DNA of 7,108 nucleotides from Aquificota bacterium (GTDB lineage: Bacteria > Aquificota > Aquificia > Aquificales > Aquificaceae): contig JAJRQX010000078.1 of the NCBI GenBank assembly GCA_024280065.1, forward strand, positions 1-7,108, given 5' to 3'. Shown here one piece after another: positions 1 to 5,693 of the stretch. Made by a program: the position numbers and the translations under genes. The notes under the pieces are model-generated. The model made no database searches. It was given only the letters and a program-made list of their open reading frames with translations, and was not told the DNA's origin. How positions within the stretch are numbered: position 1 is the first letter of the stretch; the number at the start of each line of letters is the position of its first letter.

Positions 1-176
1 AGCATTGAACTGAGGTCTGCCAGGGAGAATATGAACCCTCCGTGTATGAGACCTTTGTCATCCACCTTCATCCTTTCTGTTGTTCTAAGACGGACCTTTG
101 AGTATCCTGACATTACCTCAAGAGGTTCACCGCATAGCTCCCTGTCCGCAAGGGTGTGGGTTCTGATCGGGTCCAT
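1..176 (-). CDS. Hotdog-fold (PaaI-like) thioesterase, N-terminal part, cut by the window edge
   Basis: I translated the minus strand from the ATG at 176; it stays open to base 1, giving 58 full codons. The segment IHGGFIFSLAD (residues 44-54) is the hallmark HGG...LAD stretch of the PaaI/YbgC-type hotdog thioesterases: it begins the central helix, and active-site residues lie around it. Such enzymes hydrolyse acyl- or aryl-CoA thioesters in the cytoplasm. The substrate cannot be told from this fragment. The preceding residues, with an IRTHTLAD start and alternating SKVRLRTTERMKVDD, fit the first strands of the fold. No other start codon lies upstream in frame before the tRNA. There is no Shine-Dalgarno sequence in front of the ATG, and a TATAAA box sits only 13 bases upstream, so the mRNA may be nearly leaderless. 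The C-terminal half is outside the window. The family call is fairly sure; the specificity is unknown. Confidence 0.8.
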   Translation of the reverse strand, partial: MDPIRTHTLADRELCGEPLEVMSGYSKVRLRTTERMKVDDKGLIHGGFIFSLADLSSM

Positions 177-183
177 GACTGTG

Positions 184-189
184 TATAAT
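184..189 (+). promoter_or_regulatory. Candidate -10 box for the tRNA unit
   Basis: TATAAT at 184-189 is a perfect sigma-70 -10 hexamer ending 10 bases before the tRNA 5' end, so transcription would start about 3-5 bases ahead of the mature tRNA. The best -35 at a 17-base spacing is TTCTGA (161-166), which matches TTGACA at only three positions. TGTG directly precedes the box, which resembles an extended -10 without the usual spacer base. This promoter probably drives the tRNA and possibly the chaperone and tkt genes behind it. Confidence 0.6.
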
Positions 190-195
190 TTTATA
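190..195 (-). promoter_or_regulatory. Candidate -10 box for the divergent thioesterase gene
   Basis: Read on the minus strand, 195-190 is TATAAA, five of six matches to the -10 consensus. A start about 7 bases downstream would fall near 183, leaving a leader of only about 7 bases before the ATG at 176. The box abuts the tRNA -10 box on the other strand. Together they form the imperfect palindrome TATAATTTTATA (184-195). No convincing -35 is visible, since its expected place lies inside the tRNA gene. Confidence 0.4.
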
Positions 196-199
196 CTAA

Positions 200-276
200 G
201 GCGGCGTAGCTCAGTTGGTTAGAGCGGGGATCTCATAAGTCCCAGGTCGGAGGTTCGAGTCCTCCCGCCGCCACCA
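200..276 (+). tRNA. tRNA with CAT anticodon, probably elongator tRNA-Met
   Basis: A full cloverleaf can be folded by hand. The acceptor stem is 200-206 with 266-272, seven Watson-Crick pairs. The D stem is GCTC 209-212 with GAGC 222-225. The anticodon stem is 227-231 with 239-243, closed by one T-G pair, and the loop CTCATAA has CAT at 234-236. The variable loop is AGGTC at 244-248. The T stem is GGAGG with CCTCC, around TTCGAGT. The discriminator base is A273 and CCA is encoded at 274-276. The first pair is G-C and the anticodon stem lacks the three stacked G-C pairs next to the loop, so this is not the initiator tRNA. Elongator Met is the best call. The same anticodon occurs in the tRNA-Ile whose C34 is changed to lysidine by TilS, and I cannot fully exclude that. 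The chaperone gene starts 8 bases downstream. Confidence 0.95.
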
Positions 277-284
277 AAAAAGCT

Positions 285-1601
285 ATGTATTCAATAGTCC
301 TAAGACACAAGAAACTGGCTGCTTTAATAATAGCCATCGCCTCCGTGTCCTTCCTCTTCTGGATGTTCACCGTCGCTGATATAAAGCAGATGTTCGGCAA
401 GAAGGGTTGTGTGGCTGTTGTGAACGGCGAGTGTATAACCCTGAGAGAGTTCAGATACGAGCTCCTGAGATACTCAGACATACTCGGTGACCCTGACGTA
501 GAAAGGGTTGTAAAGAGGCAGGTAGTATCGAACCTGGTGGTCAGGGAGATCATCTACCAGAAGGCCCTTGACCTCGGGCTGGTTACCTCCGACGGTGAGG
601 TGGCAGAGACTATAAAGAGGGACAAGACATTCTGGGAGGGAGACAGGTTCAGCTTGAGAAGATATAGAGAGGTCCTCAGCAGGTTCGGCATGACGCCACG
701 GGAGTATGAGGAGTATCTGAAGAGGTTGCTGACAGTGGAGAAGCTCTTCAGGTTTCTTTCCTTTGGGGTTTACCTCACCGAGGAGGAAAGGGATATAGAG
801 AGGACATTAAAAGGTATAAGGTTCAAGGGTAAGGCCTACCTGATAACAGAGGACTACGTTAAACTTCGTGAAAGACCGAAGGAAGAGGAGCTTAAGAAGT
901 TCTATGAAGAAAACAAGGAGAGGTTTTCCCTTCCCGAGGTTAGGGAGTTCAGGGTATGGGCAACTGAGAGGAAGGAGGAAGCCCACTCACTATACAGGTC
1001 CCTGAAGGAGGGTAGGTATCCTGATGGGGGAAAGGTTTACCGCCTCTCTGGTAGGGAAAAACCAGACTTGCCTGGTGAGGTGATCAGGGAGATGGAGAGG
1101 ACCTCAAGGGAGGGTGGCTACTCCATCACCAAGGTTGGTGATACATACTACGTTATATACCTCGAGAGAGTGATACCCAAGAGATACAGACCATTTGAGG
1201 AGATAAGGGAGGAGATAGAAAGGGAGCTTTTAAAGGAGAAGAGGTTTGAAAAGCTAAGGGAATTTGCCGAAAAAGTAAAGGAGGACCTGAAAAAGGGTGG
1301 AAGGGTGAAGGTCAGGTATCTAAGCTTTGAAGACTCAACGGTTGAGGACCTTGTGAAGCTCTTCCGTGTAGGTGATACAGAGATACTCAAACTTACCTTT
1401 TCAAGGGAGAGGGTCTTCGGTCCCTACAGGATGTCAACGGGCTTTGCCGTCCTTGTGTTGGAAGGTAGGGAGGTGAAGGAAGGGGGGGAATTTAAAGAGG
1501 AAGATATTCTAGCCTTCAAGGTGAGGGACATCTCGGACCTCTTCATTGATAAGCTGATCAGAGATGCAAGGATAGATATCAATGAAGAGTATCTTAGGTG
1601 A
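285..1601 (+). CDS. Membrane-anchored PpiD/SurA-N-type periplasmic chaperone with degenerate parvulin domain
   Basis: This 438-residue protein has the plan of PpiD. It has a short basic N terminus (LRHKK), one membrane helix at about residues 11-30, then a periplasmic SurA-N-like chaperone region at about 42-170. The VAVVNGECITLREF strand-turn-helix and the following RQVVSNLVVREIIYQKALDLGL and FGMTPREYEEYLKRLL helices match the PpiD/SurA N-terminal pattern. Residues about 200-310 (KKFYEENKERFSLPEV to YYVIYLERVIP) sit where the parvulin domain belongs. That region lacks the R-H-I-L strand and the GG-(D/E)-LG motif, so isomerase activity is doubtful. A charged coiled-coil-like stretch follows at 304-336. 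E. coli PpiD is about 620 residues, so this is a shorter version. Its likely job is holding or folding exported proteins at the inner membrane. The ATG at 285 is the only usable start before the membrane helix; TAG at 207 closes the frame upstream. No Shine-Dalgarno sequence is visible in the 8 bases after the tRNA. C42 and C50 are its only cysteines. tkt follows after 19 bases. Confidence 0.82.
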   Translation: MYSIVLRHKKLAALIIAIASVSFLFWMFTVADIKQMFGKKGCVAVVNGECITLREFRYELLRYSDILGDPDVERVVKRQVVSNLVVREIIYQKALDLGLVTSDGEVAETIKRDKTFWEGDRFSLRRYREVLSRFGMTPREYEEYLKRLLTVEKLFRFLSFGVYLTEEERDIERTLKGIRFKGKAYLITEDYVKLRERPKEEELKKFYEENKERFSLPEVREFRVWATERKEEAHSLYRSLKEGRYPDGGKVYRLSGREKPDLPGEVIREMERTSREGGYSITKVGDTYYVIYLERVIPKRYRPFEEIREEIERELLKEKRFEKLREFAEKVKEDLKKGGRVKVRYLSFEDSTVEDLVKLFRVGDTEILKLTFSRERVFGPYRMSTGFAVLVLEGREVKEGGEFKEEDILAFKVRDISDLFIDKLIRDARIDINEEYLR

Positions 1602-1619
1602 GCTTAAAATATTTTGAGC
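1602..1619. repeat. 18-bp palindrome filling the chaperone-tkt gap
   Basis: GCTTAAAATATTTTGAGC is an inverted repeat with one non-complementary pair (T1605/G1616, a wobble in RNA). It occupies all but one base of the gap between the TGA at 1599-1601 and the tkt ATG at 1621. It has no loop and no T-tract after a GC stem, so it does not look like an intrinsic terminator. It contains TAAAAT (1605-1610), a five-of-six match to a -10 box, which would place a start only a few bases ahead of tkt. It could be an operator, a weak internal promoter or chance. Confidence 0.5.
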
Positions 1620-1620
1620 C

Positions 1621-3618
1621 ATGGAGATAGAGACGAGGAGAAAGATAGACGAGCTGGTTATAAACACAATAAGGTTCCTGAGCGTGGACCAGGTAGAGAG
1701 GGCGAGATCCGGCCACCCTGGAATGCCCTTAGGAGCCTCCCACATAATCTACATAATCTTTGACAAGTTTCTGAAGTTCAACCCGAAGAACCCGAACTGG
1801 ATCAACAGGGACAGGTTTGTCCTTTCAGCGGGCCACGCTTCCGCCATGCTATACGCAACCCTTTTTATGTTCGGCTACGACATAACTCTGGAGGATCTGA
1901 AGAACTTCAGACAGCTTGGGAGCAAGACCCCGGGACACCCCGAGAGCTGGGTCCTTCCAGGAGTGGAAGCCACAACTGGACCTCTGGGGCAGGGTTTGGG
2001 GAACGCTGTAGGTATGGCCATAGCGGAGAAGTTTCTTGCATCTAAATACAACAGGGACGGCTTTCCGGTGATAGATCACTACACCTACGTTCTTTGCTCG
2101 GACGGAGACCTGATGGAGGGGGTTTCCTACGAAGTGGCGGCCATAGCGGGACATCTGAAACTTAGCAAGCTCATAGTAATATGGGACAACAACCACGTAT
2201 CCATAGACGGGGACACGAGCCTCGCCTGGTCCGAGGACGTCCTTAAGAGGTTTGAGGCCTTAGGTTGGCACGTCCAGCACATAGAGGATGGATACAACCT
2301 TGATCTCATAGAAAAGGCTATCCGGGAAGCCAGGGAGACGGACAGACCTTCCTTCATATCCGTCAGGACCCACATAGGATACGGCAGTCCCTTACAGGAC
2401 ACGGCCAAGGTCCACGGGGCACCCTTAGGAAGGGAGAACGCCCTTGAAACCAAGAGGAGGTTCGGCTGGCCCGAGGAGGAGTTCTACGTTCCGAAGGAAG
2501 CCCTTGAGTACACCAGAAGACACATAGAACTAGGAAGGGAGAGGGAGGAGGAGTGGAAGAGGATCTTCAACGACTATAAGAAGAGATATCCGGATCTTGC
2601 GGAGGAACTTGAAAGGGCCTTCAGGAAGGAGTGGAGCTTGGACTGGGTCAAGGAGGTGGAGAGGTTCTCGGAACCCATGCCTACAAGGAAGGCCTCGGGA
2701 AAGGTCCTGAACGTTATGGCTGACTACATACCTACCATGGTAGGAGGGTCAGCTGACCTGTCCGAGTCAAACAACACGATCTTGGTCAACTACGAGGACA
2801 TGCAGGCGGATAAGCCCCACGGGAGAAACATACACTACGGTGTTAGAGAGCACGCCATGGGCACTATCCTGAACGGCATGGCCTACCACGGTGGGATTCT
2901 TCCCTATGGCGGGACCTTCCTTATATTTTCCGACTACATGAGACCTCCCATAAGGATAGCAGCCATGGCTGGACTTCAGGTGATCTATGTATTTACCCAT
3001 GACTCAATAGGCCTGGGAGAGGACGGACCCACTCACCAACCTGTGGAACAGCTTTCTTCCCTCAGGCTCATACCAAACCTGTGGGTGATAAGGCCATGCG
3101 ACGCGAACGAGGTAAGGGTGGCTTGGGAGGTGGCAGTTTCAAGGAAGGAAGGACCCACAGCCATAATCTTAACGAGGCAGAAGGTCCCGGTCCTTGACAG
3201 AAGAGTTTACCCATCCGAGGAGAACCTGAAGAAGGGTGCCTATGTCCTCTCGGACTGCGAGGGGACACCGGATGTCCTTATAATAGCCACAGGGTCAGAG
3301 GTCCACTTCGCCTTGGGAGCAAAGGAGATCCTTGAAAGGGACGGCATAAAGGTCAGGGTGGTAAACATGCCCTCTGTGGAGATCTTTGAGCTCCAAAGTA
3401 AGGAGTACAGGGAGAGCGTCCTTCCAAGGTCAGTAAAGAGAAGGGTGGTGGTTGAGGCGGCGAGGGGTTCCTGCTGGTACAGGTATGTGGGAGAGGAAGG
3501 TCTCATCATATCCATGGAAACCTTCGGTAAGTCCGCTCCTGGTGATGTCCTCTTTGAACACTTCGGATTTTCACCCGAGAAGATTGCGAGGAAAATTAAA
3601 GAAAAGTGGTTCTCTTAG
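1621..3618 (+). CDS. tkt: Transketolase
   Basis: Transketolase transfers two-carbon ketol units between sugar phosphates in the non-oxidative pentose phosphate pathway, using thiamine diphosphate and a divalent metal, in the cytoplasm. At 665 residues the length is standard. The N-terminal cofactor domain has RSGHPGMPLGA (29-39), LSAGHASAMLY (68-78), TGPLGQGLGNAVGMA (119-133) and the diphosphate/metal motif SDGDLMEG (160-167) ending in DNN (189-191). The VHGAPLG histidine (H265) is present. The pyrimidine domain (about 350-525) has YGVREHAMG with the expected catalytic Glu at E410, GGTFLIFSDYMRP (430-442) and THDSIGLGEDGPTHQP (459-474) with H460 and H472. The C-terminal domain carries ATGSEV (556-561) and FGKSAPGDVLFEHFGF (635-650). 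The upstream frame is stopped by TGA at 1615-1617, so the ATG at 1621 is the first start. Only a weak GAG precedes it. It probably shares a transcript with the chaperone gene, and its stop overlaps the end of convergent thyX. In an autotroph it could also act in carbon rearrangement, which is inference. Confidence 0.97.
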   Translation: MEIETRRKIDELVINTIRFLSVDQVERARSGHPGMPLGASHIIYIIFDKFLKFNPKNPNWINRDRFVLSAGHASAMLYATLFMFGYDITLEDLKNFRQLGSKTPGHPESWVLPGVEATTGPLGQGLGNAVGMAIAEKFLASKYNRDGFPVIDHYTYVLCSDGDLMEGVSYEVAAIAGHLKLSKLIVIWDNNHVSIDGDTSLAWSEDVLKRFEALGWHVQHIEDGYNLDLIEKAIREARETDRPSFISVRTHIGYGSPLQDTAKVHGAPLGRENALETKRRFGWPEEEFYVPKEALEYTRRHIELGREREEEWKRIFNDYKKRYPDLAEELERAFRKEWSLDWVKEVERFSEPMPTRKASGKVLNVMADYIPTMVGGSADLSESNNTILVNYEDMQADKPHGRNIHYGVREHAMGTILNGMAYHGGILPYGGTFLIFSDYMRPPIRIAAMAGLQVIYVFTHDSIGLGEDGPTHQPVEQLSSLRLIPNLWVIRPCDANEVRVAWEVAVSRKEGPTAIILTRQKVPVLDRRVYPSEENLKKGAYVLSDCEGTPDVLIIATGSEVHFALGAKEILERDGIKVRVVNMPSVEIFELQSKEYRESVLPRSVKRRVVVEAARGSCWYRYVGEEGLIISMETFGKSAPGDVLFEHFGFSPEKIARKIKEKWFS

Positions 3619-4571
3619 AGCCTGTTCTTTTTATCAGTTCCCCTGTAACCTACCAGATCCCTTACAGCTACAGCCAAGTCCCTTATTTCCTTCTGGGCCC
3701 CCTCGTGTGTCCTCAGAGTTATGAAGTTGTCAAGGGCTATCCTAGGAACTGTCCAGTAAAACCTCGTCTTCATGAACTGGGGGAGTATACCCCTGGCTAT
3801 CTCCTTCGCCACCTCTCTCTCTGTCATCCTGTGGTATAGGGATAGGGCTTCATTCACAAGAGCGTTTATCTCCTTAAGGAATTCGGAGTTGTGGGGCTCT
3901 TCAATTGGCTCATCCACCGAGGCCTGCTTGTTGGTCTTCGCCTGTTTCCTTAGGTATTTAGGTATGTAAAACTTTATGTCGTAGGCGGTGTATCTCCTGC
4001 TTACCTCGTTATAAGACCCGAACCTGTGTCTCATCCACTGTCTCGCAACGAACAGGGGACACTCTACTATGAAGGTGTAGTAGTCCATATCGGTCCCAAG
4101 CTCAAGCCTGTCAACCAGACCCACCCACCCAGCCTCAGTCTCAATCTTATCTTGAAGGAAGACCCTGTCAGTCGTGTAGGGCAGTCTTGATAGCTCCTCG
4201 TCGGATATATTACCCTCCCTCACCACTATCTCCCACGTTGCTGGGAAATGTCTCCTTATCTCCTCCTTAACCTCCTCAGGGATAAGGTCGGGGCAGTTTA
4301 TAACGCTCCTTAGGTTCATCCAGACGTAGCCACCTGAGTAGTATATCTGGACCGTCGGATTGTTCAGTTCAGAAACCATCTTCAGCCACCTTTCCCTCTC
4401 CACCTTGAAGGCCACTACGTTGTGCTCAAAGGGAGAGGCGTGCCTGTGTCTTAAGAGGAACCTAAGAAGCTTCTTGTCCCTACCCGGGTCCACCCTGTCG
4501 TCCTTCCCGAAGGACACCCTTGCACACCTGACGGACCTCTGGTCGGAGCCCATGATCTTAACTTCCATCAT
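3615..4571 (-). CDS. thyX: Flavin-dependent thymidylate synthase ThyX, long form
   Basis: ThyX methylates dUMP to dTMP with methylene-tetrahydrofolate, FAD and NAD(P)H. The signature RHRxxSxNExSxRY is present as RHRFGSYNEVSRRYT (181-195). The N-terminal strand VRCARVSFGKD (14-24) and LLRHRHASPFEH (39-50) fit the fold. The C-terminal RFYWTVPRIALDNFITLRTHEGAQKEIR (270-297) matches the substrate-binding helix of the family. At 318 residues it is clearly longer than the usual 220-260. About 110 extra residues lie between H50 and the YYTFIVECPLFVARQW strand (164-179), two parts that are nearly adjacent in compact ThyX enzymes such as the Thermotoga one, as I recall it. The start is ATGATG at 4571-4566. 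The first ATG overlaps the amrB TGA as ATGA, and no Shine-Dalgarno sequence is seen, so translation is probably coupled to amrB. The TAA stop overlaps the tkt stop. The flavin enzyme replaces ThyA in many thermophiles; no thyA is seen here. Confidence 0.95.
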   Translation of the reverse strand: MMEVKIMGSDQRSVRCARVSFGKDDRVDPGRDKKLLRFLLRHRHASPFEHNVVAFKVERERWLKMVSELNNPTVQIYYSGGYVWMNLRSVINCPDLIPEEVKEEIRRHFPATWEIVVREGNISDEELSRLPYTTDRVFLQDKIETEAGWVGLVDRLELGTDMDYYTFIVECPLFVARQWMRHRFGSYNEVSRRYTAYDIKFYIPKYLRKQAKTNKQASVDEPIEEPHNSEFLKEINALVNEALSLYHRMTEREVAKEIARGILPQFMKTRFYWTVPRIALDNFITLRTHEGAQKEIRDLAVAVRDLVGYRGTDKKNRL

Positions 4572-5692
4572 AGGAAGACTATACCCGCGTAAGATACCCT
4601 TGAATCTGTCTCCCTCTCCTGGTACACAGCGTAGTCTATAAGTTCTCCACCCCTTGATCCCAAGAGCTTCATCATCTCAACGAATACGAAGTTGGTGAAC
4701 TGACCATCTATCCTCGTGGAGTTTTCGTCCTTCCTGAGAAGTTCAAAGGCCTCTTCGTTTTTCATCTGGCAGAGAAGCTTTATGTACTCTTTGTCCCTCC
4801 ATGAGGGATCGTAGCTGACCCTATCTCCGAATTTTTTTCCGACATGGCTCATATCAACGCTTGATATGACAAGTATACCCTCCTTACTTCCTACGGCATC
4901 AAGTATATTCTTTGACATCACCTTCAGTTCTTCAGGTTCTCCGTAGGAGACGATTATCGGGACTATCTCTGCCTCAGGGAACAGGAGCTTAACGTACAGG
5001 GTCTGGAACTCTATGGAGTGCTCCTTTAGGTGGGATAAAATGTCATATTCAAGGTCGTAATCAAACTTTTCTTTCAGCCTCCTAACCACCTCCCTGTCCA
5101 CCTTAACACTTCCCAGGGGCGTCTCAAAGTCAAGGGGACATACAGACATGGGCTTTTCGTGAAAGTAGTGGGAAACACCGAGGATTACAACCTTCCTCAC
5201 CCAAGACCCGTCTATCCTGCTGTAGACCGCACCGTATGTTTTCCTTGCTACCCTGAGGTCCATATGGGGAACAAGTATACCCTTTGGCTTTAGGTCACCT
5301 TTACACGTGAGGCTCTCCTCAAGAAACTTCTTCAGAACATCAGGGTCATCAGGATAGGCAACACCCGCATGTGCAGGCTTTCTGACACCGGAACTGAGGA
5401 GCTTCCTCCTCACAGCATCAAGCCTCTCCCTGAACCTGTCGCTCAGGAGGTAAAGACCCCTATCTAAGGTGTCTATTACCCTTGAGAGGTCCTCCTCTGT
5501 GAGTATCTGGCCGGTTATTCTCAAGAACTCCAGCTTGATCTCTTCCTTGGTCCTGGTACCGTCCATCAGGGACATTATGATCAGAAGCTCTTTAGAGACG
5601 ACCATACTCTCAGATATCCCGAGTGGGTCGGTTATAAGGAACCTGTCCCCGAAGGGCTGGACGTTAAGGAACCTCACCTTTGGTCTTTCCAT
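4568..5692 (-). CDS. amrB: AmmeMemoRadiSam system protein B (MEMO family) with extra N-terminal domain
   Basis: The C-terminal part, about residues 103-374, is a MEMO domain, distantly related to LigB-type dioxygenases. It shows RKPAHAGVAYPDDPDVLKKFL (104-124), GILVPHMDLRVARKTYGAVY (138-157), VVILGVSHYFHEKP (168-181), ETPLGSVKVD (190-199), LKEHSIEFQTLYVKLLF (222-238) and ISSVDMSHVGKKFG (276-289). H143, H175, H225 and H283 sit where the family has its conserved histidines. Where human MEMO1 has a Cys near the metal site this protein has Ser (DMSH), common in prokaryotic members as I recall. Residues about 1-95 form a separate small domain (FGDRFLITDPLGI, LMDGTRTKEEI, LDRGLYLLSDRF) that resembles a PqqD-like winged helix; this is a weaker call. 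The family occurs with the AmmeMemo A protein and a radical SAM protein, neither of which is in this window, and its reaction is not known. The ATG at 5692 lies one base after the clpX stop with little Shine-Dalgarno signal, and its TGA overlaps the thyX start. Confidence 0.88.
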   Translation of the reverse strand: MERPKVRFLNVQPFGDRFLITDPLGISESMVVSKELLIIMSLMDGTRTKEEIKLEFLRITGQILTEEDLSRVIDTLDRGLYLLSDRFRERLDAVRRKLLSSGVRKPAHAGVAYPDDPDVLKKFLEESLTCKGDLKPKGILVPHMDLRVARKTYGAVYSRIDGSWVRKVVILGVSHYFHEKPMSVCPLDFETPLGSVKVDREVVRRLKEKFDYDLEYDILSHLKEHSIEFQTLYVKLLFPEAEIVPIIVSYGEPEELKVMSKNILDAVGSKEGILVISSVDMSHVGKKFGDRVSYDPSWRDKEYIKLLCQMKNEEAFELLRKDENSTRIDGQFTNFVFVEMMKLLGSRGGELIDYAVYQERETDSRVSYAGIVFL

Positions 5693-5693
5693 C

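Noticed and set aside
31..222. Plus-strand open frame of 63 codons at the left edge
   Set aside because: It runs antisense to the thioesterase and into the tRNA, and the minus-strand reading has a clear HGG...LAD motif.
200..276. Initiator tRNA-fMet
   Set aside because: The first acceptor pair is G-C and the anticodon stem lacks the three G-C pairs next to the loop.
233..553. Minus-strand open frame of 106 codons across the tRNA and chaperone start
   Set aside because: It overlaps the tRNA and the conserved chaperone N terminus, and has no recognisable motif.
1602..1619. Intrinsic terminator between the chaperone and tkt
   Set aside because: The palindrome is AT-rich, has no loop and no following T-tract, and abuts the tkt start.
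1849..2453. Two minus-strand open frames opposite tkt
   Set aside because: Both are shadows of the conserved thiamine diphosphate domain of transketolase.
4568..5692. LigB-type aromatic ring-opening dioxygenase
   Set aside because: The motifs follow the MEMO/AmmeMemoRadiSam B pattern (AGVAYP, VPHMD, EHSIEFQ, DMSH), which is only a distant relative of LigB.
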